From the NCBI GenBank assembly GCA_937897265.1, contig CALCPT010000379.1:1-5555 (forward strand): a DNA stretch of 5,555 nt, given 5' to 3'. Below, piece by piece: positions 1 through 5,555 of the stretch (its first letter is position 1; each line of letters opens with the position of its first letter). A program made the translations under genes and the position numbers. Below the pieces are notes generated by a model. The model worked only from the letters and a program-made list of their open reading frames with translations. It did no database searches and had not been told where the DNA came from. Source of the DNA: an uncultured Alcaligenaceae bacterium. GTDB taxonomy: Bacteria; Pseudomonadota; Gammaproteobacteria; Burkholderiales; Burkholderiaceae_B.

Positions 1-223
1 CTTCGTACATATCAATCAACTTGCAAATCTCAGACAATTGCAGGCCCAAGCGCTTGCCACGCAGGGCAAGCTTTAAACGAGTACGATCCCGAGACACATA
101 CACGCGCTGACGCCCGACGCGAGCCGGATTGACAATGCCATGATCCTCGTAAAACCGAAGTGTGCGCGGGGTCAAGTCGAACTCTTTAGAGAGTTCTGAA
201 ATCGTCCAAGTGGGGCTCGTCAT
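1..223 (-). CDS. MerR-family transcriptional regulator, LiuR-like (partial, C-terminus beyond window)
   Basis: Only the first 74 codons are in the window; the gene runs off the left edge. Residues 6-50 form a MerR winged helix-turn-helix: WTISELSKEFDLTPRTLRFYED (about 6-27) is the recognition region, followed by the wing with GRQRVY (37-42). The next helix, LALRGKRLGLQLSEI (52-66), is typical of the LiuR-like MerR group. That group is known from regulators of branched-chain amino acid and fatty acid catabolism in proteobacteria, so the family is secure but the effector is not. ATG at 223 is the only credible start: an in-frame TGA lies two codons upstream (ending 4 bases before the ATG) and no other ATG occurs in frame until residue 72. 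The Shine-Dalgarno sequence is poor. It is divergent from the MBL-fold gene at 301 and probably regulates both itself and that gene. The effector-binding C-terminal part cannot be seen. Confidence 0.92.
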   Translation of the reverse strand, partial: MTSPTWTISELSKEFDLTPRTLRFYEDHGIVNPARVGRQRVYVSRDRTRLKLALRGKRLGLQLSEICKLIDMYE

Positions 224-232
224 GGCTCAGTA

Positions 233-262
233 TTCGCAGTTAACGTAAACGTAAATTATGAT
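233..262 (+). promoter_or_regulatory. Candidate promoter of the MBL-fold gene, operator in its spacer
   Basis: A weak -35 box TTCGCA (233-238) and a good -10 box TATGAT (257-262, 5 of 6 matches to TATAAT) are separated by 18 bases. The spacer is slightly longer than the usual 17, in the direction expected for MerR-controlled promoters, and contains the whole palindrome at 240-255. Transcription would start near 269, giving a leader of about 30 bases. The boxes were matched by eye and not tested. Confidence 0.5.
240..255. promoter_or_regulatory. Probable MerR-type operator (imperfect palindrome)
   Basis: The arms are TTAACGT (240-246) and ACGTAAA (249-255), separated by AA. Six of the seven arm positions are complementary. 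The site lies between two divergent genes, one of which encodes a MerR-family protein, and AT-rich palindromes with ACGT cores resemble reported LiuR-type sites. Its placement inside the spacer of the rightward promoter is what MerR activators use. Assignment to this particular regulator is inference. Confidence 0.65.
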
Positions 263-281
263 GGTCTGATCACGCCGTCAA
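255..281 (-). promoter_or_regulatory. Candidate promoter of the merR-type gene
   Basis: Reading leftward there is a -35 box TTGACG (281 to 276) and a -10 candidate CATAAT (260 to 255) with a 15-base spacer. TAATTT (258 to 253) is an alternative -10 with a 17-base spacer. Either -10 touches the palindrome at 240-255, so regulator binding would be expected to affect its own transcription. The -10 boxes of the two divergent promoters overlap, so the two polymerases probably compete. Confidence 0.4.
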
Positions 282-300
282 GCTCGGAGACAAAGTCGCA

Positions 301-1362
301 ATGAACCCCCTTGAGCATCAACTGCAGTATCCCTTAGGTGACACGCTACCTGGCGCAGGCCTTACCCTTGAAGTGGCACCTGGCGTACGCTGGATCAGAA
401 TGCCGCTTCCGTTTGTACTTGATCACATCAATCTATGGCTGTTGCGCGACCGTATCGATGGCAAAGAAGGCTGGACCATCGTGGATTGCGGCGTAAGCAA
501 CGACCAAGTTAAAGCGCACTGGGACGAGATTTTTCGTACCCAACTTGACGGTCTTCCTGTCCTGCGGCTCATCGTTACGCATATGCACCCTGATCATATC
601 GGCCTGGCCTACTGGCTCTGTGAGCGCTGGGACATCCCCATCCACATCAGCATGACCGATTACATGACCGCGCAGGCGTGGGTCAATCGCAAAGATGGCG
701 GAGCAACAGGCGGCGAAAGCACCGCGCGGCATCTGATGCGCCATGGCATGGTTGATCCCGAATCGCTTCGGCAAATTCGCGAACGCGCCTCTCATTATCC
801 GGGGCTCGTGCCTCGGGTGCCGCCCGCTTTCGTGCGCATCATGCACGGTTCAACTTTCCGCATCAACGGACACCTCTGGAGCGCCACCGCCGGCTACGGA
901 CACGCGCCAGAACACATGTCACTTTATTGCGCTGATAAAAAAGTTTTAATTTCAGGTGACATGGTGTTGCCGCGCATTTCAACCAATATCAGCGTCTTTG
1001 ATTACGAACCCATGGGCAACCCGCTGCCTCTTTATTTAAATTCGCTACACGCCTACGAGCACCTGCCCGATGACACCTTAGTGTTGCCCTCGCACGGGCG
1101 CCCTTTTACTGGTTTACACGAGCGCATTGCGCAACAACACTCGCATCACGCCGACCGCTTAGCAGAGGTCTATGCGGCCTGCGTTGTACCGCAATCTACA
1201 ACAGATATCTTGCCCCTCATGTTCAAGCGCAAACTTGATTTGCACCAGACAACGTTTGCGATGGGCGAAGCGGCTGCGCACTTACATGCCTTGTACTTTG
1301 AAGAAAAACTTACCCGCGAGCTCTGCGCCGATGGCATCATACGGTTTACTCAAAAAAAGTAA
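301..1362 (+). CDS. MBL-fold metallo-hydrolase
   Basis: This 353-residue protein is a metallo-beta-lactamase-fold hydrolase with a complete binuclear metal site: THMHPDHIG (93-101, giving H94, H96, D98, H99), H201 in YGHAPEH, D220 in ISGDM and H265 in PSHG. The segment WTIVDCG (58-64) is the early core strand with its Asp. Residues after about 285 form a helical C-terminal extension resembling the winged-helix tail of LACTB2-like enzymes. No signal peptide is seen, so it is probably cytoplasmic. The substrate cannot be told from sequence; thioester, ester or lactone hydrolysis are all possible, and the neighbouring LiuR-like regulator hints at acyl-CoA or amino acid catabolism. The ATG at 301 is preceded by GGAGA (286-290), 10 bases upstream. 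metC follows after 32 bases, suggesting an operon. It is not an antibiotic beta-lactamase by any visible feature. Confidence 0.93.
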   Translation: MNPLEHQLQYPLGDTLPGAGLTLEVAPGVRWIRMPLPFVLDHINLWLLRDRIDGKEGWTIVDCGVSNDQVKAHWDEIFRTQLDGLPVLRLIVTHMHPDHIGLAYWLCERWDIPIHISMTDYMTAQAWVNRKDGGATGGESTARHLMRHGMVDPESLRQIRERASHYPGLVPRVPPAFVRIMHGSTFRINGHLWSATAGYGHAPEHMSLYCADKKVLISGDMVLPRISTNISVFDYEPMGNPLPLYLNSLHAYEHLPDDTLVLPSHGRPFTGLHERIAQQHSHHADRLAEVYAACVVPQSTTDILPLMFKRKLDLHQTTFAMGEAAAHLHALYFEEKLTRELCADGIIRFTQKK

Positions 1363-1383
1363 GCCACTCGCTTGACCTTGATT

Positions 1384-1388
1384 AAGGA
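1384..1388 (+). promoter_or_regulatory. Ribosome binding site deciding the metC start
   Basis: AAGGA lies 6 bases before TTG 1395 and directly touches TTG 1389. Normal spacing of 5-9 bases favours 1395 as the initiation codon, removing two residues from the longest reading frame. Confidence 0.7.
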
Positions 1389-1394
1389 TTGATC

Positions 1395-2582
1395 TTGACT
1401 ACTCATCATCTGGATACCCGCCTGTTGCACATCGGTGCAGCCGAGTTTGACTCTGAAACTGGCACAGCACCTGTCAGTATCCCAGCGATTCGTACCAGTA
1501 CCGTGCGCTTTAAAAATCTCGAGGTACTTGACCGTGCCTTAACTAAGCGTGCGGCAGGCGAACGAGTGGTCACCTATGGCATCGCCGGGCTCGATACCCA
1601 TCGCGCCCTTGAAGAGGTGTTTATGCAACTCGAAGGCGGCAGCTATTGCGTACTCGCACCCTCTGGCCTCTCAGCCATCAGCATCGCATTTTTAGCGCTG
1701 CTCAGTACAGGCGATCACATGCTGGTGTCTGACTGCGTCTATGGCCCCGTGCGCACTGTCGATCAAACCTTATTAAGCCGTCTGGGCATCTCGGTCACTT
1801 ATTTTTCTAGCCAGGATCAGATTGCAGAGTTGGTGCAGCCCAACACAAAAATGATTTATGTTGAATCGCCTGGTTCATTACTCTTTGAGATGCTCGATAT
1901 GCCCGCGCTTTCAGAGATCGCGCAGCAACATGGCTTAATTCTGGCAACCGACAACACCTGGGGCTCTGGCTATATTTACAAGCCGCTTACGCTTGGTGCA
2001 GATGTCTCGATTGTGGCCGGCACCAAATATATCGCAGGCCACTCTGATGTCATGCTGGGCGCCATTATTGTTAAAGACGAAAAAATTGCAGCCCGCATTC
2101 ACGCCACCCAATACGCACTGGGTAATTCACTCAGCGCCGACGACGCTTGGCTATCTCTGCGTGGCGTCAAAACAATGGCTGTGCGTATGGCGCAACATGC
2201 ACGTAACACGCGCGAAGTCAGTGCGTTTTTAGATTCTCGTCCCGAAGTCGTGCGCATCTTTGACCCCGCATGGCATAAAGATCCGGGCCATGCACTTTGG
2301 CAGCGTGACTGCACCGGCGCCAATGGGATGCTATCCATCGAGCTGAACTGCCCAGCACTCGCCGCCAAACCATTTGTCGATGCGTTGACCCTGTTCGGCA
2401 TTGGTTTTTCTTGGGGCGGTTTTGAAAGTCTTGTGCAGTGGGTGAACCCAGCGGTGCTTGCCAATCACGCCTACTGGAAGGGCAAAGATCATGCACTGAT
2501 TCGTTTGCACATTGGCCTTGAATCACCGAGTGATTTAATCGAAGACCTGACTCAAGCTTTTGGCAAAATTCAACACAACTAA
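1395..2582 (+). CDS. metC: Cystathionine beta-lyase
   Basis: This is a PLP-dependent Cys/Met-metabolism enzyme (fold type I) of 395 residues, normal for the family. It cleaves cystathionine to homocysteine, pyruvate and ammonia in the cytoplasm, the penultimate step of methionine synthesis. Visible features in this numbering are TYGIAGLDTHRALEE near 60-74 (Y61 for phosphate contact), APSGLSAI near 88-95, the cofactor-ring aspartate in ATDNTWGSG (D186) and the Schiff-base lysine in AGTKYIAGHSD (K211). The C-terminal FGIGFSWGGFESL and RLHIGLE motifs are as in proteobacterial MetC proteins. I chose TTG at 1395 because AAGGA (1384-1388) stands 6 bases before it; the in-frame TTG at 1389 abuts the same AAGGA and would leave no spacing. 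It follows the MBL gene closely and probably shares its transcript. Other members of the superfamily, such as methionine gamma-lyase, are possible but fit less well. Confidence 0.92.
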   Translation: MTTHHLDTRLLHIGAAEFDSETGTAPVSIPAIRTSTVRFKNLEVLDRALTKRAAGERVVTYGIAGLDTHRALEEVFMQLEGGSYCVLAPSGLSAISIAFLALLSTGDHMLVSDCVYGPVRTVDQTLLSRLGISVTYFSSQDQIAELVQPNTKMIYVESPGSLLFEMLDMPALSEIAQQHGLILATDNTWGSGYIYKPLTLGADVSIVAGTKYIAGHSDVMLGAIIVKDEKIAARIHATQYALGNSLSADDAWLSLRGVKTMAVRMAQHARNTREVSAFLDSRPEVVRIFDPAWHKDPGHALWQRDCTGANGMLSIELNCPALAAKPFVDALTLFGIGFSWGGFESLVQWVNPAVLANHAYWKGKDHALIRLHIGLESPSDLIEDLTQAFGKIQHN

Positions 2583-2672
2583 CAATCTTGTATGTGACGC
2601 GCACGCGAGTGAGTGACACACACATCGCACCTCTCGGGCGCGCTATGCTTAACGTTTTATCAAAGGATTTTT

Positions 2673-2975
2673 ATGACTTCACCTAAAGGCTATGTGTTCG
2701 TTGAACTGGTCGTACGCGATCCAGAGAATTTCAAAAATCAATATCAAGTGCGCTCAACGGCTGCTGTTGCAGAGTTTGGCGGTAAATTTCTCGTGCGCGG
2801 CGGTACCGCATCCATCAAGACTGGCCCCTCTGACGAACGTCGCCGCATCTTAATCGAATTCGAAAGCTACGAAAAAGCGTTAGCCTGGTACGACTCGCCT
2901 CTGTCGCAAGAGGCAAAAACGTATCGCGACAAATTTGCCCACGTCATCACGTTTTATGTGATTCAAGGCGCTTAA
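2673..2975 (+). CDS. DUF1330 domain-containing protein
   Basis: A 100-residue protein spanning a single DUF1330 domain, a small ferredoxin-like (dimeric alpha/beta barrel) fold. The family hallmarks are present: GYVFVELVVRDPENFKNQY at the N-terminus (6-24), GGKFLVRGG (36-44), RRILIEFESYEKALAWYDSPLSQEA (57-81) and a closing ITFYVIQG strand (92-99). Its length is typical, with no signal peptide or membrane segment, so it is likely a cytoplasmic dimer. The biochemical role of the family is not established. The frame is open further upstream to 2613, but ATG 2673 is chosen because AAAGGA (2662-2667) stands 5 bases before it and the domain begins right after. It is 90 bases past metC in the same direction; whether it has its own promoter is unclear. 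Transcription should end at the hairpin at 3014-3043. Confidence 0.9.
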   Translation: MTSPKGYVFVELVVRDPENFKNQYQVRSTAAVAEFGGKFLVRGGTASIKTGPSDERRRILIEFESYEKALAWYDSPLSQEAKTYRDKFAHVITFYVIQGA

Positions 2976-3013
2976 CGCAGCAGCGCGTTGCCCTGATTGT
3001 TACGTTTGAAAAC

Positions 3014-3043
3014 AAAAATGCAGCGCCGTGGCGCTGCATTTTT
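3014..3043. terminator. Bidirectional intrinsic terminator
   Basis: A perfect inverted repeat has arms of 14 bases (3014-3027 and 3030-3043). The GC-rich core GCAGCGCC pairs with GGCGCTGC, and the ends are a run of five A on the left and five T on the right. Because the flanks are A on one side and T on the other, an RNA from either strand makes a hairpin ending in a U-run. It lies between the converging DUF1330 and dsbA genes and should stop both. Confidence 0.9.
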
Positions 3044-3067
3044 CAATGGAACGTTGCAAAGACTTGT

Positions 3068-3709
3068 TTATTTCGTGCGAAGCTGTTTGATCAAGATATC
3101 TGTCACATCAATCGTTTCTTGATAACCACCGGCTTCTGAGGGCGATGTTAAAAAGCGACCACCTACGGCCATTGATGGTGTGCCCTGAACCTTATATGCG
3201 CCCACGAGTTGATCCGCGCGACCGCTTTTTGACACCACACCAAACGAGTCATACACACTTTCGAATTTTGCGCGATCAACCCCTTGGGCAGCCACCCAGG
3301 CAACAATGTCAGGCTTGGTAAACAAACGCTTTTTGTCTTCATGAATCGCGTTAAACACTTTGCCGTGCAAGTCTAAACGGTCAAGTGCCTCAAGCGAATA
3401 AAACAGTTGTTGCAACGGCTTCATGCTGCCGTTAAAGGCCACAGGCACTCTTTTAACAACCACATCAGACGGAACGGTTTTAATCCACTTTTCTAGCATT
3501 GGCTCAAGCACCGCGCAATGCGAACAGGCATATGAAAAAAACTCAAGAACTTCTGTTTTTCCTGGCTCGGTGGGCTGCACTGGGCTAACCTCAAGATACC
3601 TCGCCTTCGCGGCAGCCGGCGTGCCCTGCGTCAAACCGGGCGCTGAAAACAGCAGCGCCGTTGCCGCCATCAGTACACCGAGTGTTCGCACCAACAAAGC
3701 TGTGTTCAT
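3068..3709 (-). CDS. dsbA: Thiol:disulfide interchange protein DsbA, CSHC active site
   Basis: The 213-residue protein is a periplasmic thioredoxin-fold oxidase that introduces disulfide bonds into secreted proteins and is normally re-oxidised by DsbB. Residues 1 to about 28 are a signal peptide (hydrophobic LGVLMAATALLFSA core, cleavage probably near GLTQG). The thioredoxin strand and active site are VLEFFSYACSHC (54-65), with cysteines C62 and C65; the cis-proline loop is GTPSM with P178. The helical insertion of DsbA lies between them (about 95-165). The active-site dipeptide is Ser-His where the classical enzyme has Pro-His, which could shift its redox potential. The ATG at 3709 has AGGA (3722-3719) 9 bases upstream. 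It lies 38 bases after the SPOR gene in the same direction and ends close to the shared terminator, so it is probably the last gene of an argS-SPOR-dsbA unit. The name follows fold, motif and context; a DsbA paralogue is the main alternative. Confidence 0.92.
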   Translation of the reverse strand: MNTALLVRTLGVLMAATALLFSAPGLTQGTPAAAKARYLEVSPVQPTEPGKTEVLEFFSYACSHCAVLEPMLEKWIKTVPSDVVVKRVPVAFNGSMKPLQQLFYSLEALDRLDLHGKVFNAIHEDKKRLFTKPDIVAWVAAQGVDRAKFESVYDSFGVVSKSGRADQLVGAYKVQGTPSMAVGGRFLTSPSEAGGYQETIDVTDILIKQLRTK

Positions 3710-3747
3710 GTCTTGCTATCCTGAATAATAAAACGCGTTAAAAAACC

Positions 3748-4425
3748 TTACTGCCTGACAACCGCGGTTGGGATTTTTTCTTGCCCAAGTCGCGTTCGTG
3801 TCTGATTCATATCGTCGATCCGGGCAAACGGCCCAACTCTCACGCGGTTCACCTGTAAACCATTGACTTCTGCCCGCTGTATTTCAACTGACATACCCAT
3901 CAATAAAATTTTTGCCCGTAAGGCCTCGGCGTCTTCGAGCACTCTGAACGAACCCACTTGCAGAAAATAAGGGCCGCTAGCCGGCGCAGTTGCGTTGCTA
4001 GAGGTGCTCGGCGCTGAGGCGGCGGCGGCAGGTGGAGCCTGCGCTGGCTCAGGGCGCGTTGTCGGGCGAGGCTGTTGTGCCGAAGGGGTCGGCGTCAGCG
4101 TCGCGATCAAGGCTCCAAGAGCGTCAGGAGTCGCCGCTGGGCGCGACGATGATGTCGCAGCTGTTTCACCCGTCGGTTGGTCAGGTGAACTTGGCTCAGT
4201 GACCGGCCCCGTGCCTCGCCCGCCTAAACCCGCGTTCGGGTCTGGTGCGTTTCGCGGATCAACCGTACTAGTCACCTCTGGTGAACGACTGGCCTTATCT
4301 ACAAACGGCATCGGCGACTTAATCACGTAAAAGGCCACAGCAGCCGCAGCAATTAAGCCAATCAACAGCCCAGCTAACACGCCATACAGCGTGCTGCCAC
4401 CACCAGAAGATTTTTGTTTAGCCAT
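3748..4425 (-). CDS. SPOR-domain membrane protein (FtsN/DedD-like)
   Basis: A 225-residue bitopic inner-membrane protein. A short cytoplasmic tail with Lys residues (1-12) is followed by one hydrophobic segment (about 13-34, LYGVLAGLLIGLIAAAAVAFYV). Then comes a long linker rich in Pro, Ala, Ser and Thr (about 40-150) that should be disordered in the periplasm. The C-terminal SPOR domain (151-224) starts with GPYFLQVGSF and contains the paired NRVRVGPF motif (193-200). SPOR domains bind peptidoglycan lacking stem peptides and locate to the division septum, so a role in cell division or septal wall remodelling is likely; FtsN function itself is not proven, since residues for FtsA contact and an activation segment are not recognisable. 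ATG 4425 begins 9 bases after argS ends; the weak TAAGA ribosome site (4437-4433) overlaps the argS stop codon, suggesting translational coupling. The linker shows GC-rich coding, which produces long spurious opposite-strand frames. Confidence 0.9.
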   Translation of the reverse strand: MAKQKSSGGGSTLYGVLAGLLIGLIAAAAVAFYVIKSPMPFVDKASRSPEVTSTVDPRNAPDPNAGLGGRGTGPVTEPSSPDQPTGETAATSSSRPAATPDALGALIATLTPTPSAQQPRPTTRPEPAQAPPAAAASAPSTSSNATAPASGPYFLQVGSFRVLEDAEALRAKILLMGMSVEIQRAEVNGLQVNRVRVGPFARIDDMNQTRTRLGQEKIPTAVVRQ

Positions 4426-4434
4426 GAAGTAATC

Positions 4435-5555
4435 TTACATCCGTTCGGGGGCAGAAACACCCAACAATGCCAGACCATTTGCAATCACTTGCCGCGTTGC
4501 ATCGGCCAACCGTAACCTCGCCTGCTTGACAGCGATATCATCCACCAACACACGCTCGGCGTTATACCAAGCATGAAAGTCGGCCGCGCAGTCACGCAGC
4601 CAAAACGCCACGAGATGCGGTGACAGGTCAAGCGCCGCTTGAGATACCAGTGCCGCAAACTCTGCCAAACGTTGCATCAGCGCGATTTCTGTCGGCGCCA
4701 CCAATAACGCACTGTCTGCAGCGTTCAGTACTTGCGCACTTAAGCCCGCCTGCTGCAGCATCGAACAAATTCGCGCGTGGGCATACTGAATGTAGTACAC
4801 CGGATTTTCTTCACTTTTTGAGCGCGCTAAATCTACGTCAAACACAAACTCTGTATCGGCGCGTCGTTGAATCAAAAAAAACCGTACAGCATCGCGCCCG
4901 ACCCATTCAATCAAGTCTTGTAGGGTGACATAACTACCAGCGCGTTTTGAGATCTTGACCTCAACACCTCCGCGCATCACCTTCACCATCTTATGCAAAA
5001 TATACGCGGGGTAATCCGCTGGGATGCCCAAGGCCAGTGCCTGCAACCCCGCACGGACACGCGCAACAGTGCCATGATGATCGCTACCTTGAATATTGAT
5101 GGCACGCGTATACCCACGTTGCCATTTCGTGACGTGGTAAGCAATGTCTGGCACAAAGTAGGTGTAACCACCCTCTGACTTGCGCATCACTCGGTCTTTG
5201 TCATCACCCGTACCAAGCTCAGTCGTACGCAACCATAACGCACCTTCGCTTTCATACGTGTGGCCCGATGCAACCAGTTGCTGCACGGTTTGCTCTACGC
5301 GCCCCGAGGTGTAAAGTGAGCTTTCAAGATAATAGTGATCGAAGGCCAAGCCAAAAGCTTGCAAATCAAAATCTTGCTCGCGCCTAAGGTAGGCGACTGC
5401 AAAGCGACGGATATTATCTAAATCAGCGAGATCGCCGCTTGCCAGCACCGGCTCACCATCACTCGCACTAACCGTTGCCTTCGCCAAAAAATCGTTCGCG
5501 ATGTCAACAATGTAGTCGCCCTTGTAGCCCTCAGCTGGATACGCCTCATCATCAG
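4435..5555 (-). CDS. argS: Arginyl-tRNA synthetase (partial, N-terminus beyond window)
   Basis: This is the C-terminal part of a class I aminoacyl-tRNA synthetase that charges tRNA-Arg with arginine in the cytoplasm. The frame stays open to the right edge of the window: codons before 5487 read [22 protein letters not shown], continuing the family sequence, so the TTG at 5487 is not a start. About 372 residues are visible of a protein usually near 560-590. Visible motifs include [11 protein letters not shown], which follows the catalytic-domain core, and the KMSKS-equivalent KISKRAG (codons at about 4956-4936), as in ArgS proteins. The C-terminal helical DALR anticodon-binding domain starts with [14 protein letters not shown] and ends at the stop codon. 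The N-terminal domain and the HIGH motif lie outside the window. The stop is 9 bases before the SPOR gene, the usual argS-SPOR-dsbA arrangement of Burkholderiales. Confidence 0.97.
   Translation of the reverse strand, partial: DDEAYPAEGYKGDYIVDIANDFLAKATVSASDGEPVLASGDLADLDNIRRFAVAYLRREQDFDLQAFGLAFDHYYLESSLYTSGRVEQTVQQLVASGHTYESEGALWLRTTELGTGDDKDRVMRKSEGGYTYFVPDIAYHVTKWQRGYTRAINIQGSDHHGTVARVRAGLQALALGIPADYPAYILHKMVKVMRGGVEVKISKRAGSYVTLQDLIEWVGRDAVRFFLIQRRADTEFVFDVDLARSKSEENPVYYIQYAHARICSMLQQAGLSAQVLNAADSALLVAPTEIALMQRLAEFAALVSQAALDLSPHLVAFWLRDCAADFHAWYNAERVLVDDIAVKQARLRLADATRQVIANGLALLGVSAPERM

Noticed and set aside
433..846. 137-codon leftward open frame inside the MBL gene
   Set aside because: It lies fully opposite a gene with an intact seven-ligand metal site and its translation has no family features.
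2099..2625. Two leftward open frames opposite the end of metC
   Set aside because: Both overlap a well-conserved metC coding region and read as composition-driven shadows.
2613..2649. Promoter for the DUF1330 gene (GTGACA at 2613-2618, TATGCT at 2644-2649)
   Set aside because: The spacer would be 25 bases, too long for a normal sigma-70 promoter, and no better -35 box is seen at 16-19 bases.
2613..2672. Upstream extension of the DUF1330 frame
   Set aside because: The extra 20 residues have no DUF1330 similarity, while ATG 2673 has a good ribosome site and fits the family's usual start.
3723..3765. Promoter for dsbA (TTGTCA and TATTAT on the minus strand)
   Set aside because: The boxes are about 25 bases apart; co-transcription with the SPOR gene explains expression equally well.
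3732..3770. Short perfect palindromes AACGCGTT (3732-3739) and CAACCGCGGTTG (3759-3770)
   Set aside because: They have no loop, one lies inside the SPOR coding end, and neither is placed to act as a terminator or a recognisable operator.
3995..4330. Long rightward open frame opposite the SPOR gene
   Set aside because: It arises from the GC-rich Pro/Ala linker on the other strand; its Gly/Val/Ala-rich translation has no recognisable domain and there is no ribosome site.
5485..5487. TTG as the start of a shorter 350-residue argS product
   Set aside because: The frame is open to the window edge and the upstream codons match ArgS sequence, so the gene is cut by the window boundary.

Overview
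The window looks like ordinary chromosomal DNA from a betaproteobacterium of the order Burkholderiales. This placement rests on the LiuR-like MerR N-terminus, the cystathionine beta-lyase sequence, the argS C-terminal half and the argS / SPOR protein / dsbA gene order, all of which read like Burkholderiales versions. Base composition is moderate by eye, so a moderate-GC branch is more likely than a very high-GC Burkholderia. I could not run a search, so the family-level placement is open.

Left part (1-2582): a 5'-complete but truncated MerR-family regulator is transcribed leftward. Facing away from it are an MBL-fold metallo-hydrolase and, 32 bases further on, a cystathionine beta-lyase (metC). 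The 77-base divergent region holds an imperfect palindrome that sits exactly between plausible -35 and -10 boxes for the rightward genes, which is the classic MerR operator arrangement. The same palindrome overlaps a candidate -10 box for the regulator itself. The MBL gene, and perhaps metC by read-through, is therefore probably controlled by this regulator.

Middle (2583-3060): a small DUF1330 protein follows metC after a 90-base gap. It ends at a strong symmetrical hairpin flanked by A and T runs, which should terminate transcription from both sides.

Right part (3068-5555), all leftward: arginyl-tRNA synthetase (argS, its N-terminal part lies outside the window), then after 9 bases a membrane-anchored SPOR-domain protein, then after 38 bases a periplasmic DsbA-type thiol:disulfide oxidoreductase with an unusual CSHC active site. 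Spacing suggests one transcription unit ending at the shared terminator.

Coding density is high and no stretch over 300 bases lacks a gene. I saw no tRNA, rRNA, CRISPR, insertion sequence or phage signature. I found no evidence of a novel multi-gene system; the most interesting points are the operator architecture, the MBL-metC pairing and the DsbA active-site variant.
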